A DNA stretch of 19,493 nucleotides from Flavobacteriales bacterium UBA7878 (GTDB lineage: Bacteria; Bacteroidota; Bacteroidia; Flavobacteriales; Schleiferiaceae): positions 697-20,189 of the forward strand of contig DLRW01000092.1 of assembly GCA_002501205.1 (NCBI GenBank), given 5' to 3'. Shown here piece by piece: positions 7,552 to 15,865 of the stretch. How positions within the stretch are numbered: the first letter of the stretch is position 1; the number at the start of each line of letters is the position of its first letter. Below the pieces are notes generated by a model. The model had not been told where the DNA came from and ran no database searches. It was given only the letters and a program-made list of their open reading frames with translations. Both the position numbers and the translations under genes were made by a program.

Positions 7552-8436
7552 TTATAACAATCCTTGTTTCTTCATCTCCCCTTCAATTTGAGCGGCCAAA
7601 GCATCGCTTATTGGCCAAAGAGGTTGACGCATATAGGCCTCCATAATGCCTTGTAATTTCAGGGTATGCTTCACACCACCGGGATTCCCTTCGGCAAAAA
7701 GCATATTGGTGATATCATACAGCTGATAATGTCCAGGACGGGCAGTAGTGATATCCCCAGCCAATGCTTTGCGTACCATATCGGTAAATACCTTAGGAAA
7801 GGCTTGACCACTAACGCTAATAACGCCATCACCGCCTAATGCGATCATAGGCAAGGTGAGATTGTCGTCTCCACTAATTACCTTAAATCCTTCAGGACGC
7901 TCATTGATGATTTTCATTACCTGATTCAAATCGCCGCTGGCTTCTTTAATAGCAATAATATTATCAAAATCACGGGCTAAGCGCAGCGTAGTGTCCGCGC
8001 TCATATTAGAACCAGTTCTACCGGGAACATTATAAAGGATAATTGGCAAGGGTGAATTCTCACTCAGGGTCTTATAATGCTGATAGATTCCTTCCTGCGT
8101 AGGTTTATTGTAATAAGGAGATACACTCAAAATGGCAGAAACCCCTGTAAAATCAAAGCTCTTTAACTCCTCTACCAGAGCGGCGGTGTGATTTCCTCCT
8201 ACTCCATAAACTACCGGTACTCGCTGGCCATTGCTCTTTATTACTGCATCCAATACCTGGCGTTTTTCCTGTTTACTTAAAACTGGATTTTCACCCGTGG
8301 TTCCCATCACCACCAGGTATTCTACACCACCTTCAATACAATGGTTTACCAATTTATCGAGGGCGCTAAAATCAATTTCCAGATTGGCCTGGAAGGGAGT
8401 AACCAAGGCTACTCCGGTACCTCTGAATTCAGGCAT
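7552..8436 (-). CDS. dapA: 4-hydroxy-tetrahydrodipicolinate synthase
   Basis: DapA condenses pyruvate with aspartate semialdehyde, the first committed step of the diaminopimelate/lysine pathway that feeds peptidoglycan. The protein is 294 residues from the ATG at 8436. An ATG four codons upstream (8448) would overlap the preceding gene by 11 bases; the shorter form MPEFRGTGVALVTPF aligns with normal DapA starts and follows the upstream stop by one base (TAAAATG). All active-site residues are present: GTTGE with Thr46-Thr47, PYYNKP with Tyr109, YNVPGRTG with Tyr135 and Arg140, and the Schiff-base Lys164 in AIKEASGD. It is a class I aldolase TIM barrel, normally tetrameric and cytoplasmic. It is the last gene of the run before the terminator at 7498-7525. 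Confidence 0.97.
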   Translation of the reverse strand: MPEFRGTGVALVTPFQANLEIDFSALDKLVNHCIEGGVEYLVVMGTTGENPVLSKQEKRQVLDAVIKSNGQRVPVVYGVGGNHTAALVEELKSFDFTGVSAILSVSPYYNKPTQEGIYQHYKTLSENSPLPIILYNVPGRTGSNMSADTTLRLARDFDNIIAIKEASGDLNQVMKIINERPEGFKVISGDDNLTLPMIALGGDGVISVSGQAFPKVFTDMVRKALAGDITTARPGHYQLYDITNMLFAEGNPGGVKHTLKLQGIMEAYMRQPLWPISDALAAQIEGEMKKQGLL

Positions 8437-8437
8437 T

Positions 8438-8956
8438 TTATTGAGCATTTATAAATTTCAGCAAAGCTAATACTTCTTCGCGGCAAGCTTGCGTATAGCC
8501 CTCTTTTTCGCAGCGCACAACCAGGTCGGCCCAATCGGATTTTCGTTTTTGGAAAGCTACCTTCATACCCGCTACCGCCGTTTCTGCTACAATTTGATGT
8601 ACGGGCTCCTCACCCTTGCTAAAATCGAAGAAGAGATCAAAATTATGTTGCTTAAAGGTGCCGAAGTCTAAACCACTAGGCCAGCCCCACCAGCTTTTAT
8701 CATCCTTACAAATTGACGGATAGGGCCAATTAGGATTGAGGTCTTTGCGCTTCACCGATTGATAAACCAGCACTTCCACATTTTTACCTGCCGCCTCAAA
8801 AAACTGGATCCATGCTTCAATCTCCGCTTCCTTGATTTGGGTGGCTTCAAAATAAAGGGCAATGCGCTCTACCCCTTCCCAGCCTTTATAATCTGAATGA
8901 TGCTGTAAATTGAGTTTTTGCAATTGACGATTGCGATACCAAATAATTAAGCTCAT
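8438..8956 (-). CDS. DUF6913-like protein between ligA and dapA
   Basis: A 172-residue soluble protein without signal peptide or membrane helix. It starts at the ATG at 8956, which overlaps the ligA stop as ATGA, and it ends one base before the preferred dapA start, so the three genes are translationally coupled. Landmarks are an aromatic-rich centre (DLNPNWPYPSICKDDKSWWG, then WPSGLDFGTFKQHNFDLFFD) and FSKGEEPVHQIVAETAVAGMK toward the end. I recall a small protein of this kind (DUF6913) at the same place beside dapA and ligA in other Flavobacteriales; the name is from memory. No catalytic motif is evident and no function is assigned. Three cysteines occur (ICKDD, VRCEK, QACRE), too scattered for a clear metal site. 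Confidence 0.8.
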   Translation of the reverse strand: MSLIIWYRNRQLQKLNLQHHSDYKGWEGVERIALYFEATQIKEAEIEAWIQFFEAAGKNVEVLVYQSVKRKDLNPNWPYPSICKDDKSWWGWPSGLDFGTFKQHNFDLFFDFSKGEEPVHQIVAETAVAGMKVAFQKRKSDWADLVVRCEKEGYTQACREEVLALLKFINAQ

Positions 8957-10971
8957 AATCCAATCATTTCAGCAAATTCATTCTCATCGATAATTCGTAC
9001 CCCTAAATCCTCTGCTTTCTTGCGTTTGGAAGGACCCATGCCTTCACCTGCCACAATTAAGGAGGTCTTGCCTGAAACTGAGCCGGTGTTCTTACCACCA
9101 TGCTGCTCAATCAATTCCTTGAGTTCATTGCGGCTGAAACGTTCAAAATTGCCACTAATCACAATACTTAGTCCGGCTAAAGACTCTGAAGCGCCCTCCT
9201 GTTTCACGATCTCAAATTGCAGTCCTGCCTGCTGCAAGCGCTCAATCTGATTGCGATTTTGACTATCGGAGAAATAGGCCACCACACTTTCTGCAATGCG
9301 ATCACCAATTTCATCCACATTCACTAACTGCTCTGCTGTAGCCGCCATTAAGGCCTCAATTATTTCGAAATGACGGGCCAATTTCTTGGCTACGGTTTCG
9401 CCTACATAGCGTATGCCCAGGGCGAATAACACCCTTTCAAAGGGGATGGCTTTAGAAGCTGCAATTCCATCTACAATATTCTGAGCGGACTTTTCGGCCA
9501 TTCGCTCCAAGGGAAGGATATCTTCCACCTTGAGGTCATAGAGGTCAGCAAAATTTTGAATCAAACCTGCTTGCACAAACTGCTCCACGGTTTCAGAGCC
9601 CATACCTTCAATATCCATGGCCTTACGGCTGATGAAGTGCTGAATTCTACCACTTACCTGAGGGGGACAAGTCTCGGCATTGGGGCAATAATGCTGGGCC
9701 TCATCCTCTGCTCTTTGCAATTCGGTACCGCATTCCGGACAATGACTGATGTATTCAAATTCCTGTGCCTCTGCAGAACGTTTGCCATAATTTACCCCTA
9801 CCACCTTAGGGATGATCTCACCACCCTTTTCTACATACACCCAATCGCCTATGCGTAAATCCAGTTTTTTAATCTGATCCTCATTATGCAAACTGGCTCG
9901 TTTTACGGTGGTTCCGGCAATGGAAACGGGCTTCAGATTAGCCACCGGAGTAATGGCACCGGTGCGTCCCACCTGATAGGTCACTGTTTCCAATACTGTT
10001 TCCTGCTGTTCTGCTTTGAACTTATAAGCAATGGCCCAACGCGGACTTTTAGCAGTAGCTCCCAGGCGCTCTTGCAAGCGAAAGGAATTCACCTTAATTA
10101 CAATGCCATCAATCTCAAAGGGCAATTGATGCCTTTCCTCATCCCAGCGGTTAATGAATTCGAATATCTCATCAATGCTCTTGGCCTTATGCAAATAGCC
10201 CTTCTCTGGTCTGGGGATATTAAAGCCCCATTCCCCAGCCGCTAATACCGCATCATAGTGCGTGTCAAATAAGGGCTGCTCCAAGATCACGAAATAGAGG
10301 AAACAATCCAGGGGACGTTGTGCCACCAAGCTCGAATCCTGCATTTTCAAGGTCCCTGAAGCCGAGTTTCGGGGATTGGCAAAAGGCTCCAGCCCTTCAT
10401 CAATCCGCGATTGATTCAAGCGAGCAAAGCCTTCCAGGGGCATAAATACTTCCCCGCGTATCTCAAAATCCTCTGGATAATCATTGCCCCTTAATTGCAA
10501 GGGAACCCGCGGGATAGTTTTTATATTATTAGTAATCTCATCGCCCTGACTGCCATCACCACGGGTAAGGGCTTGTACCAATTGGCCATTTTTATACTGA
10601 ATGCTTACCGCTGCTCCATCGTATTTAAGCTCGCATACAAATTCCAAATCCTCCTCCGGTAAGGCTTTTTGGGTACGCTTCAGATAGTCCTCCAGCTCTT
10701 CACGGCTGTAAGTATTGCTCAAGGAAAGCATGGGACGCCGATGGGGCTTGGTTGGAAAATCTTTGGTTATACCTCCGCCCACACGGCGACTGGGTGAATT
10801 AGGATCATCAAATTGCGGGAATTCCGCTTCCAGCTTCTGTAATTCCTCTAATAATTGATCAAATTCGAAATCAGAGATCTCGGGTTTATCTAATAAATAG
10901 TAGAGATAATTATGGTGATTGAGCTCCTTGCGTAAGAGCTCAATTCTACTGCGGGCTTCATCTGGACTCAT
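8953..10971 (-). CDS. ligA: NAD+-dependent DNA ligase
   Basis: LigA seals nicks in duplex DNA during replication and repair, using NAD+ as the adenylate donor. At 672 residues it has the standard length. Domains in order are: Ia NAD-binding helical part (about 1-70, with HHNYLYYLLDKPEISDFEFD); adenylation domain with the nucleophile Lys116 in ELKYDGAA, plus RGDG (137-140), EIRGEVF (170-176) and EIDGIVIKV (286-294); OB fold; Cys4 zinc finger (Cys411, 414, 429, 435); helix-hairpin-helix repeats (about 450-585); and a C-terminal BRCT domain (about 595-672). The start at 10971 is supported by normal alignment of the N terminus. It overlaps the following gene by ATGA. A 53-base gap to the upstream glycosyltransferase gene contains a possible -7 element. 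Confidence 0.98.
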   Translation of the reverse strand: MSPDEARSRIELLRKELNHHNYLYYLLDKPEISDFEFDQLLEELQKLEAEFPQFDDPNSPSRRVGGGITKDFPTKPHRRPMLSLSNTYSREELEDYLKRTQKALPEEDLEFVCELKYDGAAVSIQYKNGQLVQALTRGDGSQGDEITNNIKTIPRVPLQLRGNDYPEDFEIRGEVFMPLEGFARLNQSRIDEGLEPFANPRNSASGTLKMQDSSLVAQRPLDCFLYFVILEQPLFDTHYDAVLAAGEWGFNIPRPEKGYLHKAKSIDEIFEFINRWDEERHQLPFEIDGIVIKVNSFRLQERLGATAKSPRWAIAYKFKAEQQETVLETVTYQVGRTGAITPVANLKPVSIAGTTVKRASLHNEDQIKKLDLRIGDWVYVEKGGEIIPKVVGVNYGKRSAEAQEFEYISHCPECGTELQRAEDEAQHYCPNAETCPPQVSGRIQHFISRKAMDIEGMGSETVEQFVQAGLIQNFADLYDLKVEDILPLERMAEKSAQNIVDGIAASKAIPFERVLFALGIRYVGETVAKKLARHFEIIEALMAATAEQLVNVDEIGDRIAESVVAYFSDSQNRNQIERLQQAGLQFEIVKQEGASESLAGLSIVISGNFERFSRNELKELIEQHGGKNTGSVSGKTSLIVAGEGMGPSKRKKAEDLGVRIIDENEFAEMIGL

Positions 10972-10975
10972 AGTC

Positions 10976-10983
10976 CAAAAATA
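10976..10983 (-). promoter_or_regulatory. Possible -7 element directly before ligA (leaderless start)
   Basis: The minus strand reads TATTTTTG, an exact TAnnTTTG match, ending only four bases before the ligA ATG. If used, the transcript would begin at or next to the start codon. No TTG/TTTG is seen at the -33 distance, so the call is weak. It would give ligA-DUF-dapA expression independent of ettA. Confidence 0.3.
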
Positions 10984-11024
10984 AGACCTTGGCTCACTGT
11001 TTCGGGCCTGCTCCCACTAAATTA

Positions 11025-11900
11025 TCAACGTTTTTTTGTCGAAGTTTGAAGCTTTAGAATGCTAAAATCCTGCTCGTAATTACAGGCCTTGACATGATCG
11101 GCTTCCCGTTTACCAGAACGCTCATCGCCAAAGGCTTGGCGTTTTATTCGCTTTTCAGAATTGTAATACTCTTCACTGCGGTACCAATAATGATTGAGGC
11201 GCAAGGGTTCATGTAGAATTCGTGGCTCTTCGGCCTGATAAGTGCTGCCATCTGAATAGATGAATTTCGCTCCATTTTTAGCAAAAGGACGATGAGGACC
11301 TTCTAAAAAACCCTGACAATTAGCGAGATACACTATGGGCTTAACCATTTTGTGCTCGCCCAGGCTCCAATGCGCCCGCCAGCTTAGTTGATCCAGCATG
11401 GGTTTTTGTGGATCTAATTTGGGCAAATTGGAAGTACCGAACATCAACCAATTAACCACCACTGCTGCTACTTTTTGCCCTATGAATTGCTGAAGGAAAA
11501 CATCCAGCTTTTGACCTTGATGATGAAATAGGAACTCATCTACATCAATAGTAGCAACCCAACAATCTTTAGATTCTTGATTTTCAATTCGTTTGAGCAG
11601 ACGATTAAGCTCCAAGGCCTGTATTCGGGTGTTCATTTCAGAGCTCTGGCTTTTCAGCAGAACCACCTGATTTTTATCCAGATAAGGCCTTAAAACGGCT
11701 TCCGGATTATCCGTACTGTAATTGTCTGAAAGATAAATCCGCGAAACCCCCTGATTGAGATGAAAGTCCAACCACTCTTTTAAAAAAGGGGCTTCATTTT
11801 TAAAAACCGTGGCTATAAAAAAAGGCGCCTCCTGTACCGCTTGAGCAGGATACAGCAGGGCCTTTAAGCTTTTAATTTTATAGAGTAGCTTAAGCCACAC
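11025..11900 (-). CDS. Glycosyltransferase family 92-like protein
   Basis: A 291-residue GT-A fold glycosyltransferase. The start is a GTG at 11900 that shares its first base with the ettA stop codon (TAGTG); no ATG is available before the conserved core. Landmarks are FIATVFKNEAPFLKEWLDFH (28-47), IYLSDNYSTDNPEAVL (55-70), and the metal-binding DVD at 119-121 within ATIDVDEFLF. The C-terminal RLNHYWYRSEEYYNSEKRIK (about 233-252) matches the end of GT92 / Glyco_tranf_2_4 proteins. Such enzymes transfer a sugar from a nucleotide donor, often in surface glycan assembly; the acceptor here is unknown. There is no membrane segment, so it would act in the cytoplasm. Its place between translation-factor and DNA-ligase genes is unusual and says little about its role. 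Confidence 0.88.
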   Translation of the reverse strand: MWLKLLYKIKSLKALLYPAQAVQEAPFFIATVFKNEAPFLKEWLDFHLNQGVSRIYLSDNYSTDNPEAVLRPYLDKNQVVLLKSQSSEMNTRIQALELNRLLKRIENQESKDCWVATIDVDEFLFHHQGQKLDVFLQQFIGQKVAAVVVNWLMFGTSNLPKLDPQKPMLDQLSWRAHWSLGEHKMVKPIVYLANCQGFLEGPHRPFAKNGAKFIYSDGSTYQAEEPRILHEPLRLNHYWYRSEEYYNSEKRIKRQAFGDERSGKREADHVKACNYEQDFSILKLQTSTKKR

Positions 11901-13594
11901 TATTGATCCTTAAGGAGTTTACGGTATTTGATGCGAGTGGGATCCACATCACCCAGGCGTTTGCGCTTATTCTCTTCATAATCGCTAAAGCCTCCTTCGT
12001 AATAATACACATTGGAATCGCCCTCAAAGGCCAGGATATGCGTACAAACCCGATCCAGGAACCAACGGTCGTGAGAGATGATCACCGCACATCCAGCAAA
12101 GTTCTCCAAACCTTCTTCCAAAGCTCGTAAGGTGTTTACATCTAAGTCGTTAGTAGGCTCATCGAGGAGTAATACGTTACCGCCTTCTTTCAAGGCCATG
12201 GCTAAATGCAAACGGTTCCGCTCCCCACCAGAAAGACTGCCAATCTTTTTACTTTGATCGGAACCTCCAAAATTGAAGCGACTGATATAGGCACGGGCAT
12301 TGGTCTTGCGATCTCCAACCATAATTTCTTCATCGCCTTGAGAAATAGCCTCATAGATCGATTTCTCAGGTAATAGATCCTTGTGACTCTGATCTACATA
12401 AGAGATTTTCACAGTGTCTCCTACCTCGAATTTACCCGCATCGGGATCCTCTTGCCCCATAATCATGCGGAAGATGGTGGTTTTACCTGCACCATTAGGT
12501 CCGATAATGCCTACAATACCTGCTGGAGGCAAACTGAAATTTAAATCATCGTAAAGAAGCTTATCCCCAAAGGCCTTCTTAACCGACTGGGCATCAATAA
12601 CATTTGAACCTAAGCGCGGTCCATTGGGAATAAAGATTTCTAATTTCTCTTCGCGCTCCTTTTGCTCTTGATTTAAAAGGTTTTGGTAATTATTCAAACG
12701 GGCCTTTCCTTTAGACTGACGGCCTTTAGGGCTCATACGCACCCAATCAAGCTCTCGCTCCAGGGTTTTTCGACGTTTGCTTGCTTGCTTTTCTTCTTGC
12801 TCCAATCGCTTGGATTTCTGATCCAGCCATGAGCTGTAATTACCTTTCCAGGGAATTCCTTCACCGCGATCGAGTTCCAAGATCCAGCCCGCAACATTAT
12901 CCAGGAAGTAACGGTCGTGCGTTACCGCAATTACGGTTCCCTTGTACTGTTGTAAGTGTTGCTCTAACCACAGAACTGACTCAGCGTCAAGGTGGTTAGT
13001 AGGCTCATCCAGAAGTAATACATCAGGTTGCTGGATCAATAATCTACAAAGTGCTACTCGACGGCGTTCCCCACCAGAAAGCACTGAAATTGGGGTATCG
13101 GGCTCCGGACAGCGCAAAGCATCCATAGCACGATTTAAAGTTGAATCCAGTTCCCAGGCATTTAAAGCGTCGATGCGATCCTGCAATTCAGCCTGACGTG
13201 CCATGAGTTTCTCCATCTTATCGGGATTCTCATAAACTTCCGGCAAACCGAAATCATCGTTAATCTTATTATATTCATCCAGAATGGCCACAGTTTCGGC
13301 AGCGCCTTCTTTTACTACATCCAAAACAGTTTTGGATTCGTCTAAATCTGGCTCCTGCTCTAAATAGCCTACCGAATAGCCTGATGAGAATACAACATCA
13401 CCCTGATAGTTCTTCTCTACCCCGGCAATGATTTTTAATAAGGTAGACTTACCCGAACCATTGAGACCAAGAATTCCGATCTTGGCACCGTAGAAAAAGC
13501 TCAGGTAAATATTCTTTAAAACGGTTTTGTTATTCTGAGCATAGGTTTTCGTTACCCCGCTCATTGAGAAAATCACTTTCTTATCGTCCGACAT
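11900..13594 (-). CDS. ettA: Energy-dependent translational throttle protein EttA (ABC-F ATPase)
   Basis: A 564-residue ABC-F protein with two ATPase cassettes and no membrane part. It binds the ribosomal E site and gates the first peptide bond according to ATP/ADP. Cassette 1 has GLNGSGKS (43-50), LSGGE (162-166 region to about 176) and LLLDEPTNHLD with the catalytic glutamate at 197. Cassette 2 has GPNGAGKT (365-372), LSGGE (444-448) and LLLDEPTNDLD with glutamate 469. The linker at about 250-320 (KRLEQEEKQASKRRKTLERE, then WVRMSPKGRQSKGKARLNNY) is the P-site tRNA interaction motif diagnostic of EttA. The length and the extension after cassette 1 (arm at about 90-140) fit EttA rather than Uup or a resistance ABC-F. 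It opens a minus-strand run and shares a 33-base divergent region with the next plus gene. Confidence 0.96.
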   Translation of the reverse strand: MSDDKKVIFSMSGVTKTYAQNNKTVLKNIYLSFFYGAKIGILGLNGSGKSTLLKIIAGVEKNYQGDVVFSSGYSVGYLEQEPDLDESKTVLDVVKEGAAETVAILDEYNKINDDFGLPEVYENPDKMEKLMARQAELQDRIDALNAWELDSTLNRAMDALRCPEPDTPISVLSGGERRRVALCRLLIQQPDVLLLDEPTNHLDAESVLWLEQHLQQYKGTVIAVTHDRYFLDNVAGWILELDRGEGIPWKGNYSSWLDQKSKRLEQEEKQASKRRKTLERELDWVRMSPKGRQSKGKARLNNYQNLLNQEQKEREEKLEIFIPNGPRLGSNVIDAQSVKKAFGDKLLYDDLNFSLPPAGIVGIIGPNGAGKTTIFRMIMGQEDPDAGKFEVGDTVKISYVDQSHKDLLPEKSIYEAISQGDEEIMVGDRKTNARAYISRFNFGGSDQSKKIGSLSGGERNRLHLAMALKEGGNVLLLDEPTNDLDVNTLRALEEGLENFAGCAVIISHDRWFLDRVCTHILAFEGDSNVYYYEGGFSDYEENKRKRLGDVDPTRIKYRKLLKDQ

Positions 13595-13627
13595 AAATCT
13601 AATTTCGTAGCGTTACTGATGATGATC

Positions 13628-14398
13628 ATGCGAAACTTCAAAGATACACTCTCCCTACTATTCGCCCTAAGCCTTTGCCTGCTTAGTTTATCAACATTCG
13701 GGCAAAGCGAAAAAAGCCCCCTTAGCTTAAATGGCTGGGTACTCGATGGGCATTCCAAAGAAGTAGTGCCGGGCGTGCATGTAATCAATAAGCGCACTTT
13801 AAAAGGAACAGTTAGCAATGATGATGGCTACTTCAAAATAAAGCTGGAACTGGGCGACAGTATTATCTTTTCGAATATCGCATACAAATACTTTTACTTC
13901 ATCTACACTAATGACAGCCTACAATTGAACGATGTGATTGTAGCGATGGAAGAGCAAAACTATCTCCTGGAAGAAGTGAGTGTCTTCAGTTATGAATTGA
14001 CCACCAATAAGCCCAAGGAGATGAAACTCCGCAAGCCCAATATCCCTTCTAATGATGAAATTGAAGATCCAGAGATCATTCAGGCAGGAATGGATAATCC
14101 GGCCGAATACCTGTACAATCTTTTTGGATCCAAACCCCGTCAATTACGCAAATTGGCTCAGTTAAAAGCGGAAGATGCCTATCGCGAAAAGCTAGAAGAA
14201 TCCAATAATCGACAGGCGGTAATGCGCATGACGGGCTTAAGTAAAGATGAACTGGAGGCCTTTATGTTTTACTGCAAGTACGTTCCGGTAAGTATGCATC
14301 AATTAAATGATTACGAATTCCTCTTATCGGTTCAAGCCTGCTTCCGACGCTATATGAAAGATCGCGAATTGGAGAGCTTTCTTAATCAGTTCGATTAG
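13628..14398 (+). CDS. Exported CarboxypepD_reg-like domain protein
   Basis: A 256-residue exported protein. Three in-frame ATGs (13619, 13622, 13628) precede the signal peptide. I choose 13628 because MRNFKDTLSLLFALSLCLLS followed by LSTFGQ is a regular signal peptide and the extra MMI adds nothing. Residues of about 34-105 (LNGWVLDGHSKEVVPGVHVI, then KGTVSNDDGYFKIKLELGDS and IIFSNIAYK) are a carboxypeptidase-regulatory-like beta-sandwich of the kind found at the N terminus of TonB-dependent receptors, ending in LLEEVSVFSYEL, as in the plug-proximal linker. Here no barrel follows; the remaining 150 residues are charged and helical (RQLRKLAQLKAEDAYREKLE). A periplasmic or surface role is likely, exact function unknown. 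A weak TAATTTCG (13600-13607) could be its -7 element, overlapping the ettA leader. Confidence 0.85.
   Translation: MRNFKDTLSLLFALSLCLLSLSTFGQSEKSPLSLNGWVLDGHSKEVVPGVHVINKRTLKGTVSNDDGYFKIKLELGDSIIFSNIAYKYFYFIYTNDSLQLNDVIVAMEEQNYLLEEVSVFSYELTTNKPKEMKLRKPNIPSNDEIEDPEIIQAGMDNPAEYLYNLFGSKPRQLRKLAQLKAEDAYREKLEESNNRQAVMRMTGLSKDELEAFMFYCKYVPVSMHQLNDYEFLLSVQACFRRYMKDRELESFLNQFD
13639..13646 (-). promoter_or_regulatory. Candidate -7 promoter element for ettA, inside the divergent gene
   Basis: The minus strand reads TATCTTTG, an exact TAnnTTTG match, leaving a leader of about 38-40 bases before the ettA ATG at 13594. It lies within the first codons of the divergent exported-protein gene. The -33 region (TTAG, 20 bases upstream) is poor. 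Confidence 0.45.
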
Positions 14399-14466
14399 GC
14401 ATTAAATACTGCTTTGTTTTTGGCTTTCGCCTGATATGACCTTAGCTCTGTTCAGAGGTAATAAGC

Positions 14467-15738
14467 TTAATCCTCGCTCCTAAGCTCTTTAGCAGAGTCC
14501 TGCCCCTTCAAGGTAATTTTAAGCACCTTTTTAAGACTGAGGCCCTGCACGATGATGGAGAATATCACCACGATATAGGCCATAGTTAAGAAAAGATCGC
14601 GATTCATACTTTCATCAAGACTTAAAGCCAAAGCAATGGAGATACCCCCGCGTATTCCTCCCCAGGTGAGTAACAAAGCAGTTTTAGGTGCAAAGTCCAA
14701 TCTTTCTTTATGGTATTCAACCGGCCCTAATACAGCTAAATAGCGCGCCAAGAGAGTAATAGGAATGGCCAGCAAACCCAACAGTATGTAGAAGCCATCC
14801 AATTGAATAACCAGTAATTCCATCCCAATTAGCACGAATAAAATAGCATTGAGGAAAACATCCAAAATCTCCCAGAATTTATCGATATACAACTGGGTAT
14901 TAGGACTCCAGGCCTTAGCTGGTGATTTGTTTCCGATGAATAAGCCTGCAATAACTACTGCCAGAGGACCACTAAAATGAAGTGCCGAGGCCAAAGAATA
15001 AAGCCCCATCACTAAGGCTAAACTCAACATCACCTCAGTTTCGTAATGATCAATAGAACGCATCAGCCGAAAGGCTAAATAACCACCCGCTAAACCCAGT
15101 GCTAAGCCACCGCCCACTTCTTCCAGAAAGAGAATCCCAATTTCGCTTGCGCTAAAATCAGCTCCAGAACCGGCAGCAATGGATAGTAAAGCTAAAAAGA
15201 CTACTACGCCCACTCCGTCATTAAATAGAGATTCCCCTACAATTTTCACTTCCAGGTTTTTAGGTGCACCAGCCTCTTTTAAAATACTTAAAACCGCAAT
15301 GGGATCGGTTGGTGCCAACATGCTGCCGAACAGCAAACAGTAGATAAAATCCACGGGGTAATTCAGCCATTGCAAGATGAAATAGAGCATGCCTCCAATA
15401 AGAACAGCCGAAAGGAGAACCCCCACCGTAGCAAGTAATAAGATCGGTCCAATGTTCCGCTTTAAAGGGGCGAACTTCACATGCAGGGCACCTGCAAAAA
15501 GCAGGAAGCTGAGCATAATATCGAGCAAGAGGCTTTTAAAATCCAAAGCCGAAACGAATTGAGAGCTCAAGTCCATTAACCAAGGTTGCCAATTACCAAT
15601 CACTATAACCAGCATAGTGAAAGCCAATGCCATAATCATTAATCCTATGGTAAAGGGAAGCTTTAAAAAACGCTGATTCACAAAGGCGAAAAGAGCAGCA
15701 AGCGTACTGATAATCGCAAATACAGAAAAGAGATCCAT
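14467..15738 (-). CDS. Cation:proton antiporter, CPA1/NhaP family
   Basis: A 423-residue inner-membrane protein with about 12-13 hydrophobic helices. It exchanges H+ for Na+ (or K+) and serves pH and sodium balance. Landmarks are FGSMLAPTDPIAVLSILKEA (137-156), with TDP at 144-146 in the unwound helix of the core, and GESLFNDGVGVVVF (168-181). There the Asn173-Asp174 pair is the ion-binding ND motif, typical of electroneutral CPA1 exchangers rather than the DD of CPA2. LTWGGIRGGISIALALS near the C terminus has the conserved arginine. There is no long cytoplasmic regulatory tail. Its end is 68 bases from the stop of the convergent exported-protein gene; I see no clear terminator there. It is divergent from the TetR-ABC-HlyD operon with a 127-base shared upstream region. 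A sodium symporter also lies in the window, fitting a saline habitat. Confidence 0.93.
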   Translation of the reverse strand: MDLFSVFAIISTLAALFAFVNQRFLKLPFTIGLMIMALAFTMLVIVIGNWQPWLMDLSSQFVSALDFKSLLLDIMLSFLLFAGALHVKFAPLKRNIGPILLLATVGVLLSAVLIGGMLYFILQWLNYPVDFIYCLLFGSMLAPTDPIAVLSILKEAGAPKNLEVKIVGESLFNDGVGVVVFLALLSIAAGSGADFSASEIGILFLEEVGGGLALGLAGGYLAFRLMRSIDHYETEVMLSLALVMGLYSLASALHFSGPLAVVIAGLFIGNKSPAKAWSPNTQLYIDKFWEILDVFLNAILFVLIGMELLVIQLDGFYILLGLLAIPITLLARYLAVLGPVEYHKERLDFAPKTALLLTWGGIRGGISIALALSLDESMNRDLFLTMAYIVVIFSIIVQGLSLKKVLKITLKGQDSAKELRSED

Positions 15739-15814
15739 TCGAATCGATTGGGTTTAGAGCCCGAATTTCTATTAAATAAAATTTAACAGCAAGCAATTGA
15801 ACAAAAAGCTAAAC

Positions 15815-15846
15815 TTGCAGTTATGATAGTAATACTATTATATTTG
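15815..15846 (+). promoter_or_regulatory. Promoter of the tetR-ABC-hlyD operon
   Basis: TATATTTG (15839-15846) is an exact TAnnTTTG -7 element, with TTG at 15815-15817 about 21 bases upstream as the -33 element. This is the best-formed promoter in the window. Transcription would start near 15851, a leader of about 15 bases before the ATG at 15866. Confidence 0.65.
15826..15838. promoter_or_regulatory. Dyad between promoter elements, candidate TetR operator
   Basis: ATAGTA-A-TACTAT is a perfect 6-base inverted repeat centred on 15832. It fills the spacer between the -33 and -7 elements and abuts the -7 box, where a bound TetR-type dimer would exclude RNA polymerase. Autorepression by the adjacent regulator is the natural reading, though many TetR sites are longer than 13 bases. 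Confidence 0.45.
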
Positions 15847-15865
15847 TGTGCACTGAACTTAAGAT

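Noticed and set aside
9556..10245. Plus-strand open frames of 100 and 119 codons inside ligA
   Set aside because: They are antisense shadows of a fully conserved ligA; their products show no domain or sensible composition.
12781..13196. Plus-strand open frames inside ettA
   Set aside because: Antisense to conserved ATPase motifs and without coding character.
15745..15765. Imperfect hairpin (GGG/CCC arms) in the leader of the antiporter gene, considered as a cation riboswitch
   Set aside because: The stem is short and bulged and matches no riboswitch core I know.
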